Of a stretch of DNA of 41,736 bases, positions 23,457-30,915 are shown piece after piece; within the stretch, counting starts at the first letter, position 1, and each line of letters starts with the position of its first letter. Location of the stretch: contig JAZNBK010000049.1 of assembly GCA_045587025.1 (NCBI GenBank), positions 1 through 41,736 on the forward strand, read 5' to 3'. The translations under genes and the position numbers were made by a program. This DNA is from UBA1740 sp045587025 (lineage in GTDB: Bacteria > Bacillota > Clostridia > Oscillospirales > CAG-272). A model generated the notes under the pieces. It was not told the origin of the DNA and searched no databases. It saw nothing but the letters and a program-made list of their open reading frames with translations.

Positions 23457-25508
23457 ATGAGAATTGCCTTGACGGGAAACCCCAATTCAGGAAAAACCAC
23501 TATGTATAACGCTTTGACCGGCTGCAATGAAAAGGTCGGCAACTGGGCGGGCGTTACCGTTGACAAGAAAGAACACCCCATTAAAAAGGCGTATGCAGGA
23601 AATGCACAGCTTATTGCAGTTGACCTTCCGGGCGCTTACTCTATGTCACCTTTCACGAGCGAGGAAAGCATTACGAGCGCTTACGTTAAAGAGGAAAACC
23701 CCGACGTTATCATCAACATTTTAGACGCTACCAACCTGAGCCGAGGGCTATTCTTTACTACACAGCTCCTTGAGCTTGGTATCCCCGTCGTCGTCGCTCT
23801 GAATAAAAAGGATATAAATGAAAAAAAGGGAACAACGGTTGATGCCGAGACGTTGTCGAAAAAGCTCGGATGTCCCGTTATCAACACCGTTTCCACGTCG
23901 GCAGACGGACTTAAGGCGGTTGTCGAGGCGGCTGTTTCGAGCGTGGGCAGACAGCAAAAGGCGCCCTACCGTCAGTTAGACGTTGATTTTACCGACAAGG
24001 CGGCGGCAGAGATAGCGGACAGACGGCGCTTCGATTTCGTAAAAAAGCTTGTTCGGGCGGTCGAAAAGAGAAAAACACTCACAAAGGACAGGAGCTTCGG
24101 GGATAAAATTGACGGTGTTCTTACTAACAGATGGCTCGGGATTCCTATTTTCGCCGCAGTTATGTTTTTAGTGTTTTACATATCACAGTCAATGCTTGGC
24201 GCGTGGATAGCGGACGGCGTTACCTTTAACGAAGGAAAATCAAACGAGCTTTTCATTCCGGGGCTTGTTCCGCTTCTTGAAGCCGTACAGGGCAGAGTGG
24301 GGCTTCTTCTCGAAAATGCGAATCCTTTGCTTTCCGCTATTCTCGTAGACGGAGTTGTCGGCGGAGTGGTTGCGGTCGTCGGCTTTTTGCCTCTCGTTAT
24401 GGTTATGTATTTCCTTATCGCGCTTCTTGAGGATTGCGGATATATGTCCCGCGTTGCCGTCGTTCTGGACCCTATTTTCAAGAGAGTGGGGCTTTCGGGA
24501 CGGTCGGTTATCCCCTTCGTTATTACCGTTGGCTGCGCCGTTCCCGGCATTATGGCGAGCAGAACCATAAGAAACGAGCGAGAGCGCAGAGCGACGGCTA
24601 TGCTTGCCCCCTTTATGCCCTGCGGAGCGAAAATTCCCGTTATAGCTCTTTTTGCGGGCGTATTTTTCGATAACGCCTGGTGGGTGAGCGCGCTTATGTA
24701 TTTTTCGGGCATCGTTTTGATTTTCGTCGGAGCGCTTCTCGTTAATCTTATTACGGGCTACAAAGCAAAAAAATCCTTCTTTATTATAGAGCTTCCCGAC
24801 TATAAAAAGCCCTCCTTCCTCGGCGCTTTTAAAGCTATGTGCAGTCGCGGATGGGCATACATAGTAAAGGCGGCTACGATTATACTTCTCTGTAATATGG
24901 TAATTCAACTGATGCAGTCATTTACCTGGCGTCTTTCGGTTGCGCCTACCGCCGACCAATCGATTTTAGCATCTATCGCCACGCCCTTTGCGTATCTGCT
25001 CGTTCCTATCGTCGGTGTGCTATCCTGGCAGCTTGCCGCGGCGGCTATCACCGGCCTTATAGCGAAGGAGAACGTAGTCGGAACGCTTGCGGTTTGCTTC
25101 GTCGGACTTGAGAATTTAATCGATATGGAACAGCTTGCGGTGCTTGAGGGAGCGGGCGAAGAGGTCGCAGGAGTTATGGCTATAACCAAGGTTGCCGCGC
25201 TTGCGTATTTGATGTTCAATCTCTATACGCCACCCTGCATTGCCGCTATCGGCGCAATGAACGCCGAGATGAAAAGCGCAAGATGGCTTTGGGGCGGTAT
25301 CGGATTCCAGCTTGCTATCGGCTACACCGTGTCCTATCTCGTCTATACCGTCGGCACGCTTGCGACAGCGCCGTCTCAATTGAACGTAGGGGCTGCCGTT
25401 GCCGGCCTTGCTGCGATTCTTTTTGCTGCGGCGGTTATCGTCGCTTTGATATTCAAGACCAATGACAGCTTGAAGGCCGAGCGCAAGCTTGGCAAAATTG
25501 AGGTATAA
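23457..25508 (+). CDS. feoB: FeoB, ferrous iron transporter
   Basis: 683 residues from the ATG at 23457, chosen for AAGGAG upstream and because the protein then begins with the G domain. The GTPase motifs are ALTGNPNSGKTTMYNALTG (G1), NWAGVTV (G2), DLPGAYSM (G3) and ALNKKD (G4). After the helical spacer come the two Gate repeats in the membrane, with GCAVPGIMASRTI and MPCGAKIPVIALFAG in the first half, and LTGLIAKENVVGTLAV-type residues (AAAITGLIAKENVVGT) in the second. It imports Fe(II) across the cytoplasmic membrane. It lies between feoA and the Cys-rich partner gene. Confidence 0.96.
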   Translation: MRIALTGNPNSGKTTMYNALTGCNEKVGNWAGVTVDKKEHPIKKAYAGNAQLIAVDLPGAYSMSPFTSEESITSAYVKEENPDVIINILDATNLSRGLFFTTQLLELGIPVVVALNKKDINEKKGTTVDAETLSKKLGCPVINTVSTSADGLKAVVEAAVSSVGRQQKAPYRQLDVDFTDKAAAEIADRRRFDFVKKLVRAVEKRKTLTKDRSFGDKIDGVLTNRWLGIPIFAAVMFLVFYISQSMLGAWIADGVTFNEGKSNELFIPGLVPLLEAVQGRVGLLLENANPLLSAILVDGVVGGVVAVVGFLPLVMVMYFLIALLEDCGYMSRVAVVLDPIFKRVGLSGRSVIPFVITVGCAVPGIMASRTIRNERERRATAMLAPFMPCGAKIPVIALFAGVFFDNAWWVSALMYFSGIVLIFVGALLVNLITGYKAKKSFFIIELPDYKKPSFLGAFKAMCSRGWAYIVKAATIILLCNMVIQLMQSFTWRLSVAPTADQSILASIATPFAYLLVPIVGVLSWQLAAAAITGLIAKENVVGTLAVCFVGLENLIDMEQLAVLEGAGEEVAGVMAITKVAALAYLMFNLYTPPCIAAIGAMNAEMKSARWLWGGIGFQLAIGYTVSYLVYTVGTLATAPSQLNVGAAVAGLAAILFAAAVIVALIFKTNDSLKAERKLGKIEV

Positions 25509-25511
25509 AAA

Positions 25512-25688
25512 ATGCCTGTCGAAAACATTCTCATAGTAGTAATACTCGCCGCAATTGTCGGTGGAATCGTTTGGTATTTGATAAGGGCAAAAAAACGGGG
25601 AGAAGGCTGTATCGGCTGTCCTTACGCAAAGCAATGTACAGGAAAATGCGAAAATTCAAAAGCATACAAAGCGAAACAAGAAAATTAA
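25512..25688 (+). CDS. FeoB-associated Cys-rich membrane protein
   Basis: 58 residues, read directly from the DNA: MPVENILIVVILAAIVGG is the start of one membrane helix (to about residue 24), followed by a basic stretch and the Cys cluster GCIGCPYAKQCTGKC. This is the pattern of the small FeoB-associated Cys-rich protein found after feoB in Firmicutes; its C-x2-C arrangement may hand iron over or sense it, but its role is not settled. It starts 3 bases after the feoB stop. Confidence 0.9.
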   Translation: MPVENILIVVILAAIVGGIVWYLIRAKKRGEGCIGCPYAKQCTGKCENSKAYKAKQEN

Positions 25689-25693
25689 AAAAC

Positions 25694-25720
25694 AAGGGCT
25701 GACCGCAGGGTCAGCCCTTT
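25694..25720 (+). terminator. Terminator of the feo operon
   Basis: AAGGGCTGACC/GGTCAGCCCTT with a short loop, then TTAAAAATT. Confidence 0.85.
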
Positions 25721-25781
25721 AAAAATTACAAGAAGCGAAACGGCCGTTATTTTTTTGCCTTTGTTAAAACAACAAGCTTTA

Positions 25782-25810
25782 TTGACAAATCGAAAAAAAC
25801 GTGGTAGAAT
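25782..25810 (+). promoter_or_regulatory. Promoter of structured RNA copy B
   Basis: TTGACA, 17-base spacer, TAGAAT, with P1 of the RNA beginning five bases later. Confidence 0.75.
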
Positions 25811-25814
25811 ATAC

Positions 25815-25971
25815 TTGTCACACAATCAAATAATTTTTAGCGTTTGGTGGAAACTATTCTTGGTAAAAGGTGTTTCCTTTTTTCTCCTATCCACTAACGC
25901 TGGAAAGAGATTGTGTGACAACAACGAAGGAACACTTTTTCGGTGCGCTCCTTCGTGGGGCGCACTTTTTT
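25815..25971 (+). ncRNA. Structured RNA, copy B of a three-member family
   Basis: The shortest member, about 155 nt. P1 is TTGTCACACAATC/GATTGTGTGACAA (13 bp, 25815-25827 and 25909-25921). P2 is AGCGTT/AACGCT and P3 GGTGGA/TCCACT. The loop AAAAGGUGUUUCC (25865-25877) can pair with the tail GGAACACUUUUU (25929-25940) with one bulge. The terminator GTGCGCTCC-TTCG-TGGGGCGCAC plus T6 (25943-25971) is almost the same as in copy C. No gene follows before the promoter of copy C, so this copy at least looks like a free-standing small RNA. Confidence 0.75.
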
Positions 25972-26011
25972 CTTTCACGGAAGTCAATTGGATATAATTT
26001 CACTAATTATA

Positions 26012-26040
26012 TTTACAAATCGCAAAAAGTGTGATATAAT
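26012..26040 (+). promoter_or_regulatory. Promoter of structured RNA copy C
   Basis: TTTACA, 17-base spacer, TATAAT, 40 bases after the terminator of copy B. Confidence 0.75.
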
Positions 26041-26046
26041 AATTGT

Positions 26047-26255
26047 GCCAAACGAACTTAATAATCGCACCGATAGGTATATTTTTCTTTATGGGATAAT
26101 TATACTCTTTTTCGTCATACTATTAAACGAATCCATTTGGTAAAAATGCGACTCCCGTTTGATAGTATGAAAATACCTATCTGCGTATAAGTTTGTTTGG
26201 CGACAGCTTGGAGTTCGCATTTTTCGGTGCGTTCCTTCGTGGGGCGCACTTTTTA
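26047..26255 (+). ncRNA. Structured RNA, copy C of a three-member family
   Basis: About 205 nt. P1 is GCCAAACGAACTTA/TAAGTTTGTTTGGC (14 bp), P2 GATAGGTAT/ATACCTATC (9 bp), P3 CATACTATTAAACG/CGTTTGATAGTATG (14 bp). The loop AAAAAUGCGACUCC (26142-26155) pairs with the tail GGAGUUCGCAUUUUU (26210-26224) with one bulged U. The terminator is at 26227-26255. The 5' end GCCAAACGAACUUAAUA differs from copy A at one base. Nineteen bases after its terminator begins the small Cys-rich gene, so it could be a transcription attenuator for that gene or simply its neighbour. Confidence 0.78.
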
Positions 26256-26273
26256 TATGTAAAGGAGGAAAAC

Positions 26274-26480
26274 ATGAAAAACAGGGAGATACCAAAAAAG
26301 GTAATAGATGTTACCGGAATAGAGCTTACGCCGGGAGATCCTTCTGTTTGTCTTGGCAACGGAGAGCAAGAGCTTGAATGCTGTTGCGACGAATGCGATT
26401 ATTTTTTGCTTTGTTGCCCCGAATTTGATCCAAGAAACGAAGCAAATAACAAAACAGAAAATTCTCAGGCCTTGCTATGA
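26274..26480 (+). CDS. Small acidic Cys-rich protein, unknown function
   Basis: 68 residues, started at 26274 by an ideal AAAGGAGGAAAAC. Seven Cys, most in ECCCDECDYFLLCCPEFD; a Cys-x-x-Cys and neighbouring Cys pairs suggest metal or Fe-S binding, or a crosslinked peptide. The N-terminal part (VIDVTGIELTPGDPSVCLGN) is conserved-looking but was not recognised. There is no signal peptide or membrane segment. It lies directly downstream of structured RNA copy C and near the feo operon, so a metal-related role is possible but unproven. Confidence 0.7.
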   Translation: MKNREIPKKVIDVTGIELTPGDPSVCLGNGEQELECCCDECDYFLLCCPEFDPRNEANNKTENSQALL

Positions 26481-26493
26481 CAAAAGCAAGGTA

Positions 26494-26589
26494 ATGGAAT
26501 TTTTTACATTAGCAAACCAAAAGCCGACAAAAAGAAATAAGAAAATCAAAAAATTAAGGAAAAATCCATATAACGACAGAAAGAGATAA
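26494..26589 (+). CDS. Possible 31-residue basic peptide
   Basis: MEFFTLANQKPTKRNKKIKK and eleven further mostly basic residues, 13 bases after the Cys-rich gene and in front of the shared terminator. The ribosome site is weak (AAGG, five bases away). It could be a real small basic protein co-transcribed with the Cys-rich one, or chance. Confidence 0.25.
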   Translation: MEFFTLANQKPTKRNKKIKKLRKNPYNDRKR

Positions 26590-26625
26590 CAAATCGGTTT
26601 GTAGCCGAAACGTTATCTCTTTTTC
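26582..26625 (+). terminator. Terminator after the Cys-rich gene
   Basis: AGAGATAAC/GTTATCTCT around a 20-base loop, followed by TTTTTCT. Between here and 26727 there is only a GATACTC/GAGTATC hairpin (about 26707-26724) that may end the minus-strand ECF gene. Confidence 0.7.
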
Positions 26626-26727
26626 TATAGATTAAATGAAGTCGTGGCAACGCAACGATGAAATTCTGCTTTTCGGGGTTGTATTCAGACGGATTTGACT
26701 GCCTGATACTCTTGACGGAGTATCACA

Positions 26728-27246
26728 CTAAAACTTTGTCTTTGAAATAGCCCTCGTAATAGGGTGGAAGAAAACAGAAACGGTCACTACGGTGCATATT
26801 AATTGCAAAAACATAGTGTGCAGCGATGCAAAAAAATATATTCGTGTCGCAGCCGCATTAAGCCCAAGCATAAGCGGAGTAAGTACGTCGTCAAGAAGAG
26901 TAAAAAGGACGGAAAACAAAGAAGCCGCCGCCACTACGGTAATTATCTTTAAAGAGGACGAAGCGTCGGAAAATCTTTTGCCTAACCAACCAAAGAATAT
27001 TGCAAAAAGGTTGTAATAAACGAGATATAAAACCAAGACGTTGACGTAAAATCCGAAAATAAAGCACCGAAGCAGAGAAAAGGTGGTGGCGATGAGAACA
27101 CCGATTTTTATCCCGAACAAATAGCAAAAGGAGAGAAGCAGAACGGTAACGATTTCTATCCCCGATACGCCGCTCAAAGCAAGCTGTCCGCCGATAAGCA
27201 TTGCAGAGCAGATTGCGACCCGAACGATTTCTTTAGGTCGTATCAT
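26728..27246 (-). CDS. ECF transporter S component, probably for cobalamin
   Basis: 172 residues, five to six hydrophobic helices, typical of S components. IVRVAICSAMLIGGQLALSG begins the first helix, where small residues usually contact EcfT. Helices follow at about 28-50, 55-80, 100-125 and 140-160. No EcfA or EcfT gene lies nearby, so it must use a shared module. The substrate is inferred from the B12-type riboswitch heading the operon and the DUF4430 lipoprotein beside it. The ATG overlaps the upstream stop by one base (TAATG). Confidence 0.8.
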   Translation of the reverse strand: MIRPKEIVRVAICSAMLIGGQLALSGVSGIEIVTVLLLSFCYLFGIKIGVLIATTFSLLRCFIFGFYVNVLVLYLVYYNLFAIFFGWLGKRFSDASSSLKIITVVAAASLFSVLFTLLDDVLTPLMLGLNAAATRIYFFASLHTMFLQLICTVVTVSVFFHPITRAISKTKF

Positions 27247-27698
27247 TAATCAAACGCCTTGAAAACCCAAATGTATAGGCAGTTCGCCTTAATCTTCAAC
27301 GCCTCTGCGCCTACGATAGCGGATCCGTAGGTCTGACCGTCGTATTCTACAGTCCCCCAAGCAGAGCTTGAATTGTCCTCGTCGCTCGTATAGAGCATCC
27401 AGCATTTGCTGAAGTCTGAAGGGTTTTCGATATTGTTAATTGCCGTTACCATACCGTTTTTTACGGTATAATCAAGCTCGCCCTTTTCCTGCAAAAAAGC
27501 CATATAATCAATAAGAAGCATTTCTTCCTTGCCTTCAAGCGCCTTTTCCGAAACGTTAATTACAACGCAGGTGTCGGACTCCTTGATTACAAGCGACTCG
27601 CTCTGGCAGGATACCAATAATACCGCGCCGCAAAGAGCTACGGTAGCGAGGAGCAGAGAAAACGCCCTCTTAAAAAAAGAAATAGTTGTTTTTTTCAT
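27246..27698 (-). CDS. DUF4430-like lipoprotein
   Basis: 150 residues from the ATG at 27698, preceded by GGAGGTTATT; the longer frame has no ribosome site. A lipoprotein signal ends at LLVSC. The mature part has features of DUF4430, related to the C-terminal domain of cobalamin-binding intrinsic factor/transcobalamin: YMAFLQEKGELDYTVKNGMV, WMLYTSDEDNSSSAWGT and IKANCLYIWVFKAFD. It probably captures cobalamin outside the cell and passes it to the S component encoded next. Confidence 0.78.
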   Translation of the reverse strand: MKKTTISFFKRAFSLLLATVALCGAVLLVSCQSESLVIKESDTCVVINVSEKALEGKEEMLLIDYMAFLQEKGELDYTVKNGMVTAINNIENPSDFSKCWMLYTSDEDNSSSAWGTVEYDGQTYGSAIVGAEALKIKANCLYIWVFKAFD

Positions 27699-27743
27699 AA
27701 TAACCTCCAAAAAAATAAAAATAGTGTGCAAAAAAGCACACGT

Positions 27744-27774
27744 AAAAAACAGTCGGCGGACTGTACTGTTTTTT
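27744..27774 (-). terminator. Terminator in the B12 leader
   Basis: Minus-strand AAAAAACAGT/ACTGTTTTTT around ACAGTCCGCCG, between the riboswitch core and the lipoprotein gene. It is well placed to be the expression platform. A second small GTGTGC/GCACAC hairpin follows. Confidence 0.7.
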
Positions 27775-27789
27775 CTCCGTTTGCCCAAG

Positions 27790-27950
27790 AAAAGTGACTT
27801 CGTTCATAGCGGATAGGCATTCGGACTTTCACCGTAATGACTGTTGTGACGGAATTTCACCGCGCTTTCCCTATATTCTGCCCGAGGACAGCTCGCGCTA
27901 CATATTCAATTTTAGCTTTGGTGATTTTAAAGTCGGCGACAACCGTCGCG
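27790..27950 (-). promoter_or_regulatory. Cobalamin-type riboswitch
   Basis: Read on the minus strand: GGGCAGAATATAGGGAA, then GCGCGGTGAAATTCCGTCAC, then ACAGTCATTACGGTGAAAG and TCCGAATGCCTATCCGC. The order AATAGGGAA - GGTGAAANTCC - ACAGTC - B12-box-like GTCCGAATGCCTATCC fits a small cobalamin riboswitch; the B12 box is imperfect. A terminator lies between it and the DUF4430/ECF S genes, so excess B12 would stop transcription. Confidence 0.75.
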
Positions 27951-27958
27951 ACACAAAT

Positions 27959-27987
27959 ATTATAACACAGGAAAAAGCAAAAGTCAA
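27959..27987 (-). promoter_or_regulatory. Promoter of the B12 uptake operon
   Basis: Minus-strand TTGACT, 17-base spacer, TATAAT, placing the start just before the riboswitch. Confidence 0.8.
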
Positions 27988-28069
27988 GGAATTTTTTACT
28001 AAGCGGACGTTTTTTACTTGATCCCTTACGAAAAATTTTTACAGAGGTGATAACAATTGCGTAAAAGCA

Positions 28070-28098
28070 TTGATTTGTTTAATAAAATATGATATAAT
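28070..28098 (+). promoter_or_regulatory. Promoter of the Na/Pi cotransporter gene
   Basis: TTGATT, 17-base spacer, TATAAT. It leaves a leader of about 165 bases in which no known riboswitch was recognised. Confidence 0.7.
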
Positions 28099-28270
28099 TT
28101 AGTGAAAAAAGTTATTTATGGCGAAAAAAGAGAATTTTTGCTTCCCATCGCAAGAACGGGTGTTGTCGAGCCGTGTTTACACAAACAAAACGCTGCAATT
28201 CGGATATTATGTTGCATAAAGGGGCAAAAAGATTATTAGTGTTTATCTATATCTCAGAAGGAGAATTTTT

Positions 28271-29953
28271 ATGTTATCAGGAAGTGAAACTTTACAGCTT
28301 ATAGGAAACCTTATATGGTTGCTTGCGGGCGTGGGAGTGTTCATCGTTGGAATGAACTTCATGAGCGAAGCGCTTGAAAAAAGCGCAGGCGGCGGAATGA
28401 AAAGGATGCTCGAAAAAATCAGCAACAACCGTCTTTCAGGAGTGGGAATAGGAGCGGGCGTTACCGCTATTATTCAAAGCTCCTCGGCTACCTCGGTTAT
28501 GGTAATCGGTCTTGTAAACGCAGGCGTGATGACGCTTACGCAGGCGACTCCTATCATAATGGGCGCAAACATCGGTACGACGATTACAGGCGTTCTCGTT
28601 GCGCTTAAAAACGATTATTTCAATATGCTGATGTATCTTCTTGCGTTTGCAGGAGTTATGATGGGCTTTTTCAAGAAAGAGAAAATTAAAATTGCAGGAA
28701 TGCTTTGCTCCGGTCTTGGTCTGATATTCGTTGGACTTAACGTTATGAGCAGTGAGCAGGCGTTCGGAAATCCTCTTGTTGAGGACATGTTTACAAACAT
28801 CTTTAAAGCAATAGATTTTCCGCTTCTTTTGATTTTGGTTGGTATTATATTTACCGCGCTTATTCAAAGCTCATCCGCGGCAACGGGCGTTGTCATTACG
28901 ATGGTTGGAACAGGCGTGCTTCCTCTTGACCTTGCGCTTTTTATTATCCTTGGCGCAAACATCGGTACTTGTGTAACCGCCTTGCTCGCTTCTGTTGGCG
29001 CTAATGCCAATTCTAAGCGAGTTGCTTTGATACATTTCACCTTTAACTTTATCGGTACAATGCTCTTTACGGCGCTTATTTGGATATTCAAGAAACCTGC
29101 AGTTGATCTGCTCGTTTCGTTGTTCCCCGGTGATGATCCGATGTCCTTGCAGATGCGCGTGTCGGTATTCCACGTAATCTTCAACGTTTCTACGACCGGT
29201 CTTTTGCTCGCATTTTCAAAGCAATTGGTAAAATACTCTTGCCTTGTTATTAAGGACAAAAAGCCAGAGCAGGAAAGGAAGTCCTTGAAATACGTTGACG
29301 ATCGACTTTTATCCACGCCTTCCGTTGCGTTGATGCAATTAAAAAAGGAAATGGATTATATGCTTGGCTTGGTTGAGGAAAACATAACGCTTTCCTTCGA
29401 CGCTATGGAAAACGGTTCGATTACAAGCGGACAGCGAATCAGAGAAAACGAAGCAATTATCGACTTTACTAATGGCGCGCTCACCAAGTTCTTAATCAAG
29501 CTTTCGGTAGGCGCATCGCAGAGTGACGAGAGAATCATCGGCTCCTATTTTCACGTGCTTAACGACCTTGAGCGTATAGGCGACCACGCTGAAAACTTCT
29601 ACGAGATTGGCGAAGAAATGCGCACTAAGAAAATTGAATTTTCCACAAGAGCGCAGGCAGATATAAAGGGAATGCACGAGGCGGTTTTGCGGATGTTGGA
29701 TATAGCAAAGGACGCTTTTGAGAACTTGAATAAGGAACGCCTTCCCGAGCTGACGCTTTTGGAGAATAAGGTTGACGAAATGAAGAAGGCGCTCACAGCG
29801 AGTCATTTCTCACGTCTTGCGGAAGGAAATTGCAGCATGGAGGTAAGCCCCTATTATTCCTCCGCTGTGTTGGGACTTGAACGAGTGGCAGACCATCTCG
29901 TTAATGTAGGATACAGTATTATAAATCCAATTGGATCGCAAAAAGAAAATTAA
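28271..29953 (+). CDS. Na/Pi cotransporter family protein with PhoU-like domain
   Basis: 560 residues. Two inverted Na/Pi-cotransporter II repeats carry the signature QSSS: TAIIQSSSATSVMVIG (about residue 70) and TALIQSSSAATGVVITM (about 198), with MGANIGTTITG and LGANIGTCVTA after them. Eight or so membrane helices occupy residues 10-320. The last 210 residues are PhoU-like helices (FHVLNDLERIGDHAENFYE and LGLERVADHLVNVGYSI). It should take up or export phosphate with sodium, the PhoU part regulating it. The ribosome site is AGAAGGAG. Confidence 0.92.
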   Translation: MLSGSETLQLIGNLIWLLAGVGVFIVGMNFMSEALEKSAGGGMKRMLEKISNNRLSGVGIGAGVTAIIQSSSATSVMVIGLVNAGVMTLTQATPIIMGANIGTTITGVLVALKNDYFNMLMYLLAFAGVMMGFFKKEKIKIAGMLCSGLGLIFVGLNVMSSEQAFGNPLVEDMFTNIFKAIDFPLLLILVGIIFTALIQSSSAATGVVITMVGTGVLPLDLALFIILGANIGTCVTALLASVGANANSKRVALIHFTFNFIGTMLFTALIWIFKKPAVDLLVSLFPGDDPMSLQMRVSVFHVIFNVSTTGLLLAFSKQLVKYSCLVIKDKKPEQERKSLKYVDDRLLSTPSVALMQLKKEMDYMLGLVEENITLSFDAMENGSITSGQRIRENEAIIDFTNGALTKFLIKLSVGASQSDERIIGSYFHVLNDLERIGDHAENFYEIGEEMRTKKIEFSTRAQADIKGMHEAVLRMLDIAKDAFENLNKERLPELTLLENKVDEMKKALTASHFSRLAEGNCSMEVSPYYSSAVLGLERVADHLVNVGYSIINPIGSQKEN

Positions 29954-29963
29954 AGAAGGCGAA

Positions 29964-29997
29964 GGGGTGACCGAGGATAGTCGGTCACCCCATTAAA
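29964..29997 (+). terminator. Terminator of the Na/Pi cotransporter gene
   Basis: GGGGTGACC/GGTCACCCC with a ten-base loop, ten bases after the stop. Confidence 0.75.
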
Positions 29998-30033
29998 AAA
30001 TGCAACGCTTTAAGCAAAGAAAAGTCAAAACAA

Positions 30034-30062
30034 TTGAAAAGCGCATAAAAATATGTTATAAT
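30034..30062 (+). promoter_or_regulatory. Promoter of the XRE/zinc-ribbon gene
   Basis: TTGAAA, 17-base spacer, TATAAT. The leader of about 120 bases contains a GTTTAG/CTAAAC hairpin near 30111-30131; it does not match the three-member RNA family. Confidence 0.7.
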
Positions 30063-30191
30063 AGCTTAAAAGGCAAACAAAAGTTTACGCCCAAACGCGC
30101 TCTGTTTGAGGTTTAGTTCTCCTCGCTAAACTAATAGTAGGTGTACTTTGCGGATAATAGCGACTATACTATAAGTGAAAGGAGGTAGCCC

Positions 30192-30800
30192 ATGAATCAA
30201 ATTAAGATAGGAAGGTTTATTGCCGAGCGCAGAAAAGGGGAAAATTTAACCCAAGCGCAGTTGGCAGAAAAACTCGGCATTACCGACAAGGCGGTATCCA
30301 AGTGGGAACGTGGAATTGCTATGCCCGATTCTTCAATTATGCTTGGATTGTGCGGCGTTCTGAAAATTACAGTAAACGATTTATTATGCGGGGAGAATTT
30401 AATTATGGAAGACAAAAACCAGAAAAACGAACAGCTCTTGCTTGATATGGCGAAAGAATTAGAGGATAAAAACAAAACGATTTGGAATGCAATGTGGACG
30501 ATTATGGCGGTGAGTATCATTGGATTGATCGGAGGTCTTGCGATCATCGCATTTTTTATGACCGAGGGCCCTTGGATGATCGTTGCAATACTTTCGCTCT
30601 GCGTGGTCTTTTTGATACCCTGCTTCTATGCGGTGAAGCTTGAGGTAAGCGTAGGCGCATACAAATGCAAAAATTGCGGACACGAAATCGTGCCAACCTA
30701 TATGCAGGCGCTTAATGCGATGCATAGAGGAACTACTCGTTATTTAAGATGTCCTGAATGCAACAAACGCACTTGGTGCAAAAAGGTATTGAAGAAATAA
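30192..30800 (+). CDS. XRE-family regulator with two membrane helices and a zinc ribbon
   Basis: 202 residues. The N-terminal helix-turn-helix is RRKGENLTQAQLAEKLGITD then KAVSKWERGIAMPDSSIML (about 12-50). Two hydrophobic segments follow (about 96-116 and 121-142). The C-terminal part has two Cys pairs, YKCKNCGHEIVP and LRCPECNKRTWC, a rubredoxin-like zinc ribbon. This fusion is common in Clostridia; it is a membrane-tethered DNA-binding protein whose signal and targets are unknown. The ribosome site is AAAGGAGG. Single gene with its own promoter and terminator. Confidence 0.85.
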   Translation: MNQIKIGRFIAERRKGENLTQAQLAEKLGITDKAVSKWERGIAMPDSSIMLGLCGVLKITVNDLLCGENLIMEDKNQKNEQLLLDMAKELEDKNKTIWNAMWTIMAVSIIGLIGGLAIIAFFMTEGPWMIVAILSLCVVFLIPCFYAVKLEVSVGAYKCKNCGHEIVPTYMQALNAMHRGTTRYLRCPECNKRTWCKKVLKK

Positions 30801-30827
30801 AATTCAATTTAACGACAAGATACACAA

Positions 30828-30854
30828 AAGGGATGACGGAAACCGTCAGCCCTT
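30828..30854 (+). terminator. Terminator of the XRE/zinc-ribbon gene
   Basis: AAGGGATGACGG/CCGTCAGCCCTT with loop AAA and one mismatch. Confidence 0.7.
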
Positions 30855-30880
30855 AAAATTTGCCACGTAGCAGGAAAAGG

Positions 30881-30908
30881 AAAAGCTTTGAGATATTTCA
30901 AAGCTTTT
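30881..30908 (-). terminator. Terminator of the ZIP transporter gene
   Basis: AAAAGCTTTGA/TCAAAGCTTTT, 11-bp stem; minus-strand tail CCTTTTCC. It lies just after the ZIP stop codon. Confidence 0.65.
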
Positions 30909-30915
30909 TGTTGAG

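Noticed and set aside
28099..28270. Riboswitch in the Na/Pi cotransporter leader
   Set aside because: The leader is long, but no known aptamer motif and no terminator hairpin were seen before the gene.
30063..30191. Fourth copy of the structured RNA family before the XRE gene
   Set aside because: It has a promoter and small hairpins but lacks P1 closing around the leader, the UUGGUAAAA loop and the GGAG...UUUUU tail.
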